From Lysobacterales bacterium (lineage in GTDB: Bacteria > Pseudomonadota > Gammaproteobacteria > Xanthomonadales > SZUA-36), in contig JAKITM010000005.1 of NCBI GenBank assembly GCA_021648045.1, positions 1 to 55,708 of the forward strand: DNA of 55,708 nucleotides. Direction: 5' to 3'. This document shows, piece by piece, positions 17,114 to 25,573 of the stretch. Within the stretch, counting starts at the first letter, position 1. The number at the start of each line of letters is the position of its first letter. The notes beneath the pieces were generated by a model. It was not told the origin of the DNA, ran no database searches, and saw only the letters and a list, made by a program, of their open reading frames with translations. The position numbers and the translations under genes were made by a program.

Positions 17114-17995
17114 ATGGCAGCACAGATTCTAGACGGAAAAAAAGTCAGTATTGAACTGATTGATACGGTAAAGCTCAGCATTGATAAACACTTGCAAGCG
17201 GGTAAAACAGCGCCTTCATTGGCGGTGGTTCTAGTGGGTGCTGATCCCGCCTCGCAAATTTATGTGCGCAATAAACGCCTAGCCTGTGCGCGTGCGGGGA
17301 TAACGGCCAGAGACTATGACCTACCGGTGACAACCACCGAGGCGGAATTGCTGATACTTATCGGTCAGTTAAACAAAGACCCTTTGGTCAGCGGTATTTT
17401 GGTGCAATTACCATTGCCGGAGCATATCAATGAGGTCGCGGTTACCAATAGTGTTTCGCGGTATAAGGATGTTGATGGTTTTCACATTGCCAATGTGGGT
17501 TCGCTGGCCTTGCGCCAACCCGGCCTCAGGCCGTGTACTCCGAGGGGTATTGTGACTTTGCTGGATTATTATGGCATCGACACCAAGGGTCTGGATGCAA
17601 CCATCGTGGGGGCTTCCAATATTGTCGGCAGACCATTGTGTCTTGAGTTGCTGCATAAAGGAGCGACCATAACTGTAGCCCATCGCTTTACTCGTAATCT
17701 CCAACAACATGTACGCAATGCCGAGTTACTTGTAGTCGCAGTAGGAAAACCCGGCATTGTTAGTGCTGAATGGATTAAGCCGGGCGCGATTGTGGTTGAT
17801 GTTGGTATCAACCGTCAGCCGGACGGTAGTCTTTGCGGAGATATCGATTTTGAAGTTGCCAGTAAAAAAGCTGCATGGATTAGTCCAGTACCGGGTGGTG
17901 TCGGGCCGATGACAGTGGCAACTTTAATCCAAAATACGGCTGAAGCCGCCGGCATAAGTGTAAACTTTTCTAATCAGCATAATGTCGCGAATTGA
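17114..17995 (+). CDS. folD: Bifunctional methylenetetrahydrofolate dehydrogenase/cyclohydrolase
   Basis: Interconverts 5,10-methylene-, methenyl- and 10-formyl-tetrahydrofolate using NADP, feeding purine and Met-tRNA formylation. Signatures: VGADPASQIYVRNKRLAC (catalytic lysine region), GILVQLPLP, the nucleotide-binding VGASNIVGRPLC, and PVPGGVGPMTVATLI at the C-terminus. I place the start at the ATG at 17114 (MAAQILDGKKVS), giving 293 residues, typical of FolD. A longer frame from GTG 17039 adds 25 residues with no family counterpart. The end overlaps the next gene by 14 bases. Confidence 0.96.
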   Translation: MAAQILDGKKVSIELIDTVKLSIDKHLQAGKTAPSLAVVLVGADPASQIYVRNKRLACARAGITARDYDLPVTTTEAELLILIGQLNKDPLVSGILVQLPLPEHINEVAVTNSVSRYKDVDGFHIANVGSLALRQPGLRPCTPRGIVTLLDYYGIDTKGLDATIVGASNIVGRPLCLELLHKGATITVAHRFTRNLQQHVRNAELLVVAVGKPGIVSAEWIKPGAIVVDVGINRQPDGSLCGDIDFEVASKKAAWISPVPGGVGPMTVATLIQNTAEAAGISVNFSNQHNVAN

Positions 17996-18986
17996 ATTGA
18001 TCATTAAAAAACCAAGCCTCATAAAACATCAACTGAAACGGCAACACATTCACTGGCTAGCAGGGCTGATGTTGTTTTCTGTCAACCTTTTGGCCGACCA
18101 GTCGATTGCTGATCAATATCCTGACTCCTTACTGTATTCAAAACCTGTGGAAGTCATACCGCATGTTTGGTCGGCAATCGGCGCCACTTCAGCACCAAAC
18201 TACGCCAATGCCGGGCATAATAATAACCTCTCATTTATTGTCACCACCGATGGGGTGGTAGTGATGAATTCGGGGGCTACATACTTGCTGGCAAAAGCAC
18301 TGCATGATGAAATTCGAAAAATCACAGAACAACCGGTTAGGTATGTGTTTGTGGAAAATGCACAGGGACACGCCATGTTGGGTAATGGCTACTGGAAAGA
18401 GCAGGGCGCTACTATTATCGCGCATACAACAGCAGCAGAAGCATTCAGTAAGTCCGGAGCTGCGGCATTGCAAAGCACGCTGCGCATCAATAAAGAACAA
18501 GGCAAGGGTACCAGCGTGGTATTGCCAACTGAAACTTTTAGTGATTCAAAAGTGCTTGAATTAGGCGGGCTGCGAATTGAAGCGCACTGGTTGGGTCTCG
18601 CGCATTCGCGGGGAGATATCGTGCTTTGGCTACCCGCGCAAAGGCTGGTAATCTCCGGAGACATGGCATTCCATGAACGGCTGCTACCGGTTTTCCCCTA
18701 CACAGATACTGCAGCGTGGTTAGAGAGTTGGGAAAGGTTCGAAGCGCTGGCTGCGCTGTATGTGATCCCCGGTCATGGCCATCCAACCAATATGGCTCAA
18801 GTTCGACGCTATACCCACGATTACCTGCGGTTTCTTCGGGCTGCAATTAGCGCCTTGCTCGAGGACGGTGAAGACCTGCAGGCAGCCTATGAACTAGACC
18901 AATCTCAATTTTCACATTTGCACACATTTAAACTGTTGGCTGCAAAAAATGCTGGTAGAGTATTTGAGCAAATGGAGTTTGAATAA
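17982..18986 (+). CDS. Metallo-beta-lactamase-fold protein with altered metal motif
   Basis: A 334-residue exported MBL-fold protein; a hydrophobic segment (IHWLAGLMLFSVNLLA, residues 23-38) suggests a signal peptide or anchor. The fold's later ligand blocks are present: GLAHSRGDIV, ISGDMAFHE and IPGHGHP. The main HxHxDH motif, however, reads NAQGH at residues 126-130, directly followed by AMLGN, so two histidines and the aspartate are replaced. The family resembles the SoxH/quinoprotein-relay MBL hydrolases. With one metal site lost it may bind a single metal or be a non-hydrolytic binding protein. It overlaps folD by 14 bases. Substrate unknown. Confidence 0.75.
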   Translation: MSRIELIIKKPSLIKHQLKRQHIHWLAGLMLFSVNLLADQSIADQYPDSLLYSKPVEVIPHVWSAIGATSAPNYANAGHNNNLSFIVTTDGVVVMNSGATYLLAKALHDEIRKITEQPVRYVFVENAQGHAMLGNGYWKEQGATIIAHTTAAEAFSKSGAAALQSTLRINKEQGKGTSVVLPTETFSDSKVLELGGLRIEAHWLGLAHSRGDIVLWLPAQRLVISGDMAFHERLLPVFPYTDTAAWLESWERFEALAALYVIPGHGHPTNMAQVRRYTHDYLRFLRAAISALLEDGEDLQAAYELDQSQFSHLHTFKLLAAKNAGRVFEQMEFE

Positions 18987-19013
18987 TACTCTAAGCTACT
19001 GCGGAAATACCAA

Positions 19014-19577
19014 TTAGCGTGCTTGGCGTATTTGTATACTGCTGGCTTGCTGCGGGTTTTTGCCGCGAATATTCCGGTAATACTCACGGATAATTTCAAA
19101 ATCGTTTTCAATATCCCCGCTCGGCATAAATGACTTGCCGATACCAACTTCTTTACGCCCGAAATCCAAGTGCGCCATGGCAATAGGAACATTGGCGGCG
19201 ACTGCTATATGGTAAAAGCCGGTTTTCCAGTGGTTGGTTTTTTTACGCGTGCCTTCAGGCGCAAGTGCTAAAACCATCGCCTCGGTGTTGGCAAAGCGTG
19301 TGGCTAGTTGTTGACTAAGATTCAGGTTTTCGTGGCGGTAAACCGGAGTGCCACCGATGGCTCTGAAAAACCAGCCATAGGGCCAACGAAACAAGGTGTG
19401 TTTGCCGATCCATTGAATATTTAATTTCATTGCCGACTGAGCGATGATACCTAAAGGAAAATCCCAGTTGCTAGTATGCGGTGCAGCGATAATCACATAC
19501 TTCTTGCTTTGCGGATAGTTTGCGTGGACACTCCAGCCGAGTAATTTCAATAACCACAGAGATAGTTTTGATGCCAT
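19014..19577 (-). CDS. PlsC-like lysophospholipid acyltransferase
   Basis: A 187-residue acyltransferase of the glycerolipid family. The catalytic HxxxxD is HTSNWD (H34, D39) and the second motif is APEGTR (E108). Both residues needed for acyl transfer to lysophosphatidate-type acceptors are present. It is shorter than PlsC (~245). I chose the ATG at 19577; the frame also allows a TTG at 19589, but that codon directly abuts the only AAGGG. It lies a few bases downstream of PPK2 and is the last gene of a four-gene operon with a FadJ-like enzyme and a thiolase. The acceptor lipid is unknown. Confidence 0.8.
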   Translation of the reverse strand: MASKLSLWLLKLLGWSVHANYPQSKKYVIIAAPHTSNWDFPLGIIAQSAMKLNIQWIGKHTLFRWPYGWFFRAIGGTPVYRHENLNLSQQLATRFANTEAMVLALAPEGTRKKTNHWKTGFYHIAVAANVPIAMAHLDFGRKEVGIGKSFMPSGDIENDFEIIREYYRNIRGKNPQQASSIQIRQAR

Positions 19578-19592
19578 CAGTCGCGGCAACCC

Positions 19593-20480
19593 TTATTCAC
19601 GCAGTTGAGACTGCCATGTTGTTAGTTCAGCAGCAATCTCCGGATCTAGCTGTGGATACTCAAGCCCCATTCCCTGCAGTGCTTCAACAACGATTTTACC
19701 AACTTCCATGCGTGCGCGTGGTTTGTCATCGGCAGGTATCATAAACCAAGGGGCGTAATCTGTAGAGGTAGCATTGACCATATCAGCGAATGCTTCATCA
19801 TATGCTGTTCGATATGCCATTTCTTTGACATCTGTAGGATTGAATTTCCAGCGCTTTTTAGGTTGGTCTAGGCGTGATAGAAAGCGCTTTTTCTGTTCCT
19901 CTACTGACACATTCAGCCAGAATTTTAGAATTAATGTGCCACTGGAGGCAAGGTGTTTTTCGTAGGCGGAGATGGCCTGATACCGCAATGGCCAAAGCTC
20001 GGCTGGGTTATCGATACCCTTCGGGTACTGACTATTGAGAAAGCCCTCATGCACACGCACAACCAAAACTTCCTCATAGTAACTGCGGTTAAAGATGCAA
20101 ACTTCACCACGCGCCGGTAATTGTTTATTGGTGCGCCAGAGGAAGTCATGCCGACTCTCGATTTTACTGGGTGACTTGAACGAAGCCACTTTAATGATGG
20201 CTGGATCCTGTGCTGAAAACAGCGCGCGAATCATGCTGTCCTTGCCTGCGGCATCAAGGGCTTGGAAGACCAGCAATATCGAGTGAGACTGGCTGGCTTG
20301 CAGACGCGAAAGCAGGGGGCGCATCTGCTTCCCAAGCTGGCGAATCATTTTCTCATTTTTGACTACATCACCGGGATCTGTAAATGCAGTAGCCATCTCA
20401 CCGGCACGCACGGCTTGGGCTTCCGGGTTTATCCGTAAACTGGACTGTACGGAAGGATTTAGGATGATGTTGTTAGACAC
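19593..20480 (-). CDS. Polyphosphate kinase 2 family protein
   Basis: PPK2 enzymes use polyphosphate to phosphorylate nucleoside mono- or diphosphates. The 295-residue protein has the Walker A block ALDAAGKDSM (residues 74-83), the Walker B region CIFNRSYYEEVLVVRVH, and the lid with RFLSRLDQPKKRWKFNPTDV. A single-domain PPK2 of this size is typically the nucleotide-phosphorylating kind. The start is GTG at 20480, immediately after the stop of the upstream thiolase (TGAGTG) with GGAG just before, so it is translationally coupled to a beta-oxidation gene, an unusual context. Which nucleotide it prefers cannot be told from sequence alone. Confidence 0.88.
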   Translation of the reverse strand: MSNNIILNPSVQSSLRINPEAQAVRAGEMATAFTDPGDVVKNEKMIRQLGKQMRPLLSRLQASQSHSILLVFQALDAAGKDSMIRALFSAQDPAIIKVASFKSPSKIESRHDFLWRTNKQLPARGEVCIFNRSYYEEVLVVRVHEGFLNSQYPKGIDNPAELWPLRYQAISAYEKHLASSGTLILKFWLNVSVEEQKKRFLSRLDQPKKRWKFNPTDVKEMAYRTAYDEAFADMVNATSTDYAPWFMIPADDKPRARMEVGKIVVEALQGMGLEYPQLDPEIAAELTTWQSQLRE

Positions 20481-21764
20481 TCAGGGGCGCTCCATTATTG
20501 CACTAACACCCATACCACCGGCTGTACAGATTGAAATTAAGCCACGACCAGAACCCGCTTGTTCAAGTATCTGACCTAGGGTTGCAATGATTCGACCGCC
20601 GGTTGCGGCAAAAGGATGACCCACTGCCAACGAACTACCTTTAACATTGATTTTCCCTGGATCGATTGCGCCAAGTGCGGCCTCAAGACCCAGGCGATTA
20701 CGACAATAATCATCCGATTCCCAGGCTTTTAATGTGCACAGCACTTGTGCGGCAAAGGCCTCATGTATTTCATAAAAATCAAAGTCCTGTAGTTTTAGAT
20801 TTGCCATTTTCAGCATTTCCGCTACAGCCACTGTGGGGCCCATTAACAGGCCTTCATCATCAACATAATCAACCGCAGCTGTGCGGCCGTAGGTTAGAAA
20901 TGCCTGCACAGGAAGATTGTGTTTTGCAGCCCATTCTTCTGAAGCCAATAATACTGCCGAAGAACCATCGGTAAGCGGTGTGCTGTTGCCAGCGGTTAAT
21001 GTACCGCCCGGGCTACGATCAAAAGCGGCGCGTAATTGTGCCAGTTGATCCATAGTTGAGTTGGGGCGTAAGTTATTATCCTTAGTCACCCCGGCAAACG
21101 AGGTTAATAGCTCATCAAAAAAACCTGCGTCATAAGCTGCTGCCGCCTTGTGGTGGCTGTCCATTGCCATACGGTCCTGGTCTTCGCGGCTGATATTCCA
21201 GCGTTTGGCCATTCGTTCACAGTGTTGCCCCATGGAAAGTCCAGTGCGTGGTTCACCGTTAGCCGGTGGCTGTGGGCTGAGCTCCGCTGGAGAAAAACCC
21301 TTAAACGCTTGCAGTTTAGCTTTCGCACTTTTCGCTCTGCCGAGAGCGATCAGGCGCTGTGAAAATCGCCGGGAAAATACGATTGGTGCATCGGAGGTGG
21401 TATCGGTACCGCCGACAATGGCTGATTCTATTTGGCCAGAAGCAATTTTAGCCCCTGACATAAGCGCTGCCTGCAAACCGGTACCGCAGGCCATGGACAT
21501 AGTGATCCCTGGAGTTAGCGGTGACAGGTCTGTAGACTGCAGAGCTTCACGGCTGAGGTTCCAATCTTTGGAATGAGTAGTGACTGCGCCGGCAACCACT
21601 TCATCAAGTTGCATGCCGTGAAGGCCGAATTTATCCACCACTCCTTGAATCGATGCGGCCAGCATTTCGAGATTGGTATTGTCTGCATAAAAACTGTTTG
21701 AGCGACAGAAGGGAATCCGGCTGCCGCCGATGACAGCGATTCGGCGATAGTTATACTCACTCAT
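20481..21764 (-). CDS. Acetyl-CoA C-acyltransferase, FadI-like thiolase
   Basis: A second thiolase, 427 residues, so closer in size to FadI (436) than to FadA (~390). The nucleophile is C93 in SMACGTG; later blocks are EIHEAFA, SSLAVGHPFAATGG (histidine) and SICTAGGMG (second cysteine). Its start overlaps the end of the FadJ-like gene by 4 bases, so the two form the usual alpha-beta pair of a beta-oxidation complex. The pair duplicates the activities at 898-4508, perhaps for a different chain length or growth condition. Confidence 0.9.
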   Translation of the reverse strand: MSEYNYRRIAVIGGSRIPFCRSNSFYADNTNLEMLAASIQGVVDKFGLHGMQLDEVVAGAVTTHSKDWNLSREALQSTDLSPLTPGITMSMACGTGLQAALMSGAKIASGQIESAIVGGTDTTSDAPIVFSRRFSQRLIALGRAKSAKAKLQAFKGFSPAELSPQPPANGEPRTGLSMGQHCERMAKRWNISREDQDRMAMDSHHKAAAAYDAGFFDELLTSFAGVTKDNNLRPNSTMDQLAQLRAAFDRSPGGTLTAGNSTPLTDGSSAVLLASEEWAAKHNLPVQAFLTYGRTAAVDYVDDEGLLMGPTVAVAEMLKMANLKLQDFDFYEIHEAFAAQVLCTLKAWESDDYCRNRLGLEAALGAIDPGKINVKGSSLAVGHPFAATGGRIIATLGQILEQAGSGRGLISICTAGGMGVSAIMERP

Positions 21765-23746
21765 GATGAGGCCTCCTGTTTAGTTGAAGATTGCTTTTCT
21801 TGAGATTCAAGATAATGCAGCGGCCCACCGAGGAAAGGTGCAAAGCCAGTACCAAAAATCATCCCGGCATCAATAATATCGGCGTCAGCAACAATGCCAT
21901 CAGCCAGACAGGCACGGCACTCATCAAAATAGGGTTGCATAAGCTCATCGGCCAGTTTTTTCAAATTGTGCCCGCGGATTGCTTCGGAGTCTTTTTTCGC
22001 CCGACCTTTTTCCCAAACATAAAAGCCTTCGCTAGACTTCTTGCCCAGTTTGCCTGCATCAATGTATTTTTTCAGGAAAGCGACCTGATTCTCAGTGTTA
22101 TCGCCACCCAGTGTACTAACCACACCAAGGCCTACATCCAGCCCGACCGTATCCGCCAGTTCTACCGGGCCCATTGGCATGCCGAAGTCAGTGGCAGCTT
22201 TATCAATGGCTTCTTTTGGAATTCCGGATTGGTATAAAGTCATGGCTTTGCTCATATAAGGCGCAAGGACTCGATTAACCAGGAAGCCCGGACTGCTCTT
22301 AACCAGCAGCGGGAATCGGGATATTTGACTGGCAAAAGCACAGGCTCGGTTGATTAGCTGCTTATCGGTTTTGTTGTCATAGACCACTTCAAGCAAGGGC
22401 ATCTTGGCTACAGGGTTGAAGAAATGCAGGCCAATTAAGCGCTTGGGTGAACGCAATGCTGAGGCGATATCGGCCAGTGGGATTGCTGATGTGTTGGTCG
22501 CTAGGATGGCGTGTTTTGGTGCCTGTTTTTCTACTATTTTAAACAGTTCCTGCTTGGCTTCCAAATTCTCAAATATCGCCTCAATAATCACATCTGCCCG
22601 GGCGATACCATTGCCATCGACATCAGCGATCAAACGGGCTTTGGCTGCCGCACGGGCGGCTTTTGACCTGATTTTTTTACTGAATAATTTACCGGCGCGC
22701 TTCATTGCCGGTTCGATATACTTCATTTCTCGATCCTGAAGGGTAACTTCCAACCCGCGCAATACGCACCAGGCGGCAATATCACCGCCCATAACGCCGG
22801 CGCCGATTACATGTACCCGCCGGACTTTGTTATCTGATTTTTTACCCTCAGCCTTTAAGCGCTCCATCAGTTTAAAAACCCGGCGAAGGTTGCGTGAGGT
22901 ATCACCAACGATGAGTTCGCCAACACCCACGGCCTCAGCTTCGAGCATGGCCGGAAAGTCATCGGCATGTTGTTCAAACAAATCAATTAATTTATATGGG
23001 GCAGGGTAGTGTTTCGGATTGGCTTTTTTCGCCGTTTCCTTGCGCACAAACTTAGCCAGCCAGCGGCGTGCCGGCCCGCTGTTTAAGATACTGACGCTGC
23101 GCCCAGGCGCTTTAGATTTAAGTTTTCGTGCAATCGCTTTGCGCGCAGCCCAGTCTATGCTGGTCTGCGGGCTTACCAGTTGGTCGACAAGACCCAGTTT
23201 CTTCGCCGCCGGTGCTCGCAGGAAACGAGCGGCAAGCATTAACGGTAGGGCATTTTTACCGCCCAGTTTACGGATAGTGCGTGCGGCGCCACCAAAACCG
23301 GGGAAAATACCGAGGTTCATTTCCGGAAAACCAATCCGGGTTTTATCAATGTTTTTTGCAATCCGCCAGTCGAACGCCAATGCCAGCTCAAGACCACCAC
23401 CAAGACAAAAGCCTTCGATGCAGACCACGGTAGGAAACGACAGCGCTTCAATACGATTAAATAAGGTGTGTACGCTGCGGATACCATCTGCCGCTTCAGC
23501 CGGATCGGTTGCGTTATCAAACTCATTCACATCTGCGCCGAAAATGAATGATTCATGCTTGCCCGAGCGTAATACAAGACCTGCAGGGTTTTCAGTTTCG
23601 ATAGCAGCAATTGCGGTATCCAGCTCTTTAATAACCGCAGTTGATAATACATTGGCCTTTTCCCCGGGCCGATCAAAAGTTAACCAGATGATATTATCGA
23701 TATCACTTTCCAGCTTCCAGTTTTTCAAATCAGGGAATGTGCTCAT
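21761..23746 (-). CDS. FadJ/FadB-like enoyl-CoA hydratase / 3-hydroxyacyl-CoA dehydrogenase
   Basis: A bifunctional beta-oxidation alpha subunit with the classical order: crotonase first (residues ~10-200; FIFGADVNEF, GFCLGGGLELALA, PEMNLGIFPGFGG), then the NAD-dependent dehydrogenase (from about 310; VIGAGVMGGDIA, NTSAIPLADIA, LHFFNPVAKMPLLEVV). I place the start at the ATG at 23746 with AAGGATT upstream, giving 661 residues, slightly shorter than FadJ (714); the frame is open 25 codons further without support. It heads the operon with the FadI-like thiolase, PPK2 and the acyltransferase. No TetR-type palindrome like that at 7752 is seen upstream. Confidence 0.9.
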   Translation of the reverse strand: MSTFPDLKNWKLESDIDNIIWLTFDRPGEKANVLSTAVIKELDTAIAAIETENPAGLVLRSGKHESFIFGADVNEFDNATDPAEAADGIRSVHTLFNRIEALSFPTVVCIEGFCLGGGLELALAFDWRIAKNIDKTRIGFPEMNLGIFPGFGGAARTIRKLGGKNALPLMLAARFLRAPAAKKLGLVDQLVSPQTSIDWAARKAIARKLKSKAPGRSVSILNSGPARRWLAKFVRKETAKKANPKHYPAPYKLIDLFEQHADDFPAMLEAEAVGVGELIVGDTSRNLRRVFKLMERLKAEGKKSDNKVRRVHVIGAGVMGGDIAAWCVLRGLEVTLQDREMKYIEPAMKRAGKLFSKKIRSKAARAAAKARLIADVDGNGIARADVIIEAIFENLEAKQELFKIVEKQAPKHAILATNTSAIPLADIASALRSPKRLIGLHFFNPVAKMPLLEVVYDNKTDKQLINRACAFASQISRFPLLVKSSPGFLVNRVLAPYMSKAMTLYQSGIPKEAIDKAATDFGMPMGPVELADTVGLDVGLGVVSTLGGDNTENQVAFLKKYIDAGKLGKKSSEGFYVWEKGRAKKDSEAIRGHNLKKLADELMQPYFDECRACLADGIVADADIIDAGMIFGTGFAPFLGGPLHYLESQEKQSSTKQEASS

Positions 23747-23870
23747 TTTAATAATCCTTGTGTATGTTCTGTGTAATTCAATGATGCAGAGTTTATGCTT
23801 GGCGAGGGTTGCAGTTCGCAAGCGTATGGTGATTAGTATTATATGCTATAGACAGCCTGAGTGAGAAACT

Positions 23871-24446
23871 TCAAGGAATTTGACAACCTGCACTGCGCAG
23901 CAGTTCAGCTGTGGCAATTAAAGGTAGTCCGATCAAAGCTGTAGGGTCATCGGCTTTAATCCATTCAAACAAGCTAATGCCAAGTGCTTCTGCCTTAAAA
24001 CTACCGGCGCAATCGAAAGGTGATTCCCGCTCAATATAGCGTTGAATTTCAGTATGGTTCAAGTGCCTGAAACGCACCAGTGTGGGTACCCGGCGCTGCA
24101 GGCTAATATCACGATTCCGGCTGACCAGGGCGACGGCGGTTTCAAATACTACCTCGCGCCCTGAAAGCAATTGTAATTGAGCGGCGGCAGCATCCGCATT
24201 GCCGGCCTTGCCGAGTATTTTCCCGTCGGCGAGCAGTGATTGGTCAGAGCCAATAACCACAGCTTCTGGGTGTTGGTCTGCAATAATTCCTGCCTTGGCT
24301 AGCGCCAGACGATCCACCATTGTGCTTACAGATTCCTGAGCAAAGGGGGTTTCATCTACTGCAGGTGCCAAACACTCAAAGTCGTTGAATAGGCGTTGTA
24401 GCAGTTGTTTTCGGTAAATTGAGGTAGAGGCAAGGATTATTCGCAT
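23871..24446 (-). CDS. Maf-family nucleoside triphosphate pyrophosphatase (YceF subgroup)
   Basis: House-cleaning enzyme that hydrolyses modified nucleotides; the YceF branch prefers 7-methyl-GTP. The 191-residue protein begins ILASTSIYRKQLL (the conserved S/T-S-xxR start) and has DETPF, the catalytic GSDQSL and GKAGNADAAAAQL. The divergent neighbour is yceD, exactly as in E. coli and Pseudomonas, which supports the YceF assignment. It is separated from yceD by only 78 bp containing a striking palindrome. Confidence 0.92.
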   Translation of the reverse strand: MRIILASTSIYRKQLLQRLFNDFECLAPAVDETPFAQESVSTMVDRLALAKAGIIADQHPEAVVIGSDQSLLADGKILGKAGNADAAAAQLQLLSGREVVFETAVALVSRNRDISLQRRVPTLVRFRHLNHTEIQRYIERESPFDCAGSFKAEALGISLFEWIKADDPTALIGLPLIATAELLRSAGCQIP

Positions 24447-24464
24447 TTTTTAGTGTATCGCCTT

Positions 24465-24486
24465 GCCATATAACTTGTTATATGGC
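24465..24486. promoter_or_regulatory. 22-bp palindrome in the maf/yceD divergent promoter region
   Basis: GCCATATAAC (24465-24474) and GTTATATGGC (24477-24486) form a perfect inverted repeat with a 2-base centre (TT). Part of the right arm is repeated again in CTTGTTATG just downstream. It sits in the middle of the short divergent intergenic space, so it could be a dimeric regulator site acting on both genes or an RNA hairpin in one 5' leader. Confidence 0.5.
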
Positions 24487-24524
24487 TTGTTATGTAAGGG
24501 TATAAATAGTAAAATTGTTCGGTT

Positions 24525-25079
24525 ATGTTGAATGAGTACCCAGAGCGTTTTCCTGCCACGGTTAATCCTTGGAGATTGGCAGATGGACAACAATCGTTGG
24601 CGGGTAGTATACCCCTCTGCCAACTGCAGCGTTTATGTGAATTTTTGCATTTTGAGGGAGAAACCCCGGACGCAGCTGGAAAGGTTCGTTTTGATGCCCG
24701 TTTTGGCAGAGGAACAAATCGCAGGCCAGTAGTGCGTTTAAGGGTAATGGCAGAACTGCCCTTGCTTTGCCAGCGTAGCCTGAAGGTCTATTTCGAGAAG
24801 ATAGACCGCGAGGTAGAGCTAACGCTTATTGATGCTGAGGCTAGCAGGGATAGGCGCGAAAATTTAGACGATGGCACAGATCACTATGGCACAGATAGGG
24901 TGCTGGTGGATTCAAAGCAGATGGCATTAGCTATCGTGGTTGAGGACGAACTATTAATGTCCCTGCCATTAATTGCTGTGAATCCGGAGTGTCCGCATAT
25001 GGAATACCATAGTGAGGACAAAAATTATACGGAGCCCGAACATAAAAGCCCGTTTGCAGATTTGGCAAAACTACGCTGA
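24525..25079 (+). CDS. yceD: YceD family protein (DUF177), 23S rRNA accumulation protein
   Basis: Conserved protein linked to 23S rRNA accumulation and almost always encoded before rpmF. The 184-residue protein has the DUF177 pattern: an N-terminal ATVNPWRLADGQQSLAGSIP, the middle PLLCQRSL, and the C-terminal VVEDELLMSLPLIAVNPEC block. The ribosome site is weak. It is 97 bp upstream of rpmF. Confidence 0.9.
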   Translation: MLNEYPERFPATVNPWRLADGQQSLAGSIPLCQLQRLCEFLHFEGETPDAAGKVRFDARFGRGTNRRPVVRLRVMAELPLLCQRSLKVYFEKIDREVELTLIDAEASRDRRENLDDGTDHYGTDRVLVDSKQMALAIVVEDELLMSLPLIAVNPECPHMEYHSEDKNYTEPEHKSPFADLAKLR

Positions 25080-25176
25080 GCGCAAATTATTTAGGTTCGA
25101 GTTTTTTCTGCAATCTGGTGGATTAATAACACCGCTTGTGGAATAACAGAAATTATATTTATCAGGAGTTAGTACC

Positions 25177-25374
25177 ATGGCAGTTCAAAAAAGTCGTAAA
25201 ACCCCATCTCGGCGTGGTATGCGTCGTTCACACGATGCATTGAAGGCACCCACGCTTTCCATTGAGCCAACCACCGGCGAAGTGCATTTGCGTCACCATG
25301 TAAGTGAAGAAGGTTATTACCGTGGGCGTAAAGTTATCGAAACTAAAATAGTTGAGATTGAAGACGAAGAATAA
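25177..25374 (+). CDS. rpmF: Ribosomal protein bL32
   Basis: Large-subunit ribosomal protein bL32, 65 residues. The start MAVQKSRKTPSRRGMRRSHD is diagnostic. It lacks the zinc-binding cysteine pairs (cysteine-free form) and has a longer, acidic C-terminal tail (IVEIEDEE) than the 57-residue E. coli protein. AGGAGTT precedes the start. A rho-independent terminator follows at 25432, so it is not co-transcribed with fabH by default. Confidence 0.97.
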   Translation: MAVQKSRKTPSRRGMRRSHDALKAPTLSIEPTTGEVHLRHHVSEEGYYRGRKVIETKIVEIEDEE

Positions 25375-25431
25375 GCTGGTTAGATTATATTTATATATCG
25401 TTTATATAGAGTTTATTGTATAGTTCGCATG

Positions 25432-25466
25432 ATCCGTTGCCAGTTTTACTGGCAGCGGATTTTTCG
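25432..25466 (+). terminator. Rho-independent terminator after rpmF
   Basis: A 12-bp stem (25432-25443 with 25449-25460, one G-U pair) has the five-base loop TTTTA and is followed by TTTTCGTTTT. It separates yceD-rpmF from the fab cluster, at the place where plsX is usually found. Confidence 0.88.
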
Positions 25467-25573
25467 TTTTAGCGTGCGTACGCTGGCGTATGCCTGTTGC
25501 GCTGGCGGCTTGCCTATTGATGAATGCTTGGCTAAGATTCACTCTTAATGAAAACTTTCGGGAATAGCATGGC

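Noticed and set aside
23019..23864. 281-codon plus-strand frame opposite the FadJ-like gene
   Set aside because: An antisense shadow of a well-defined gene, with alanine/proline/serine-rich noise and no ribosome site.
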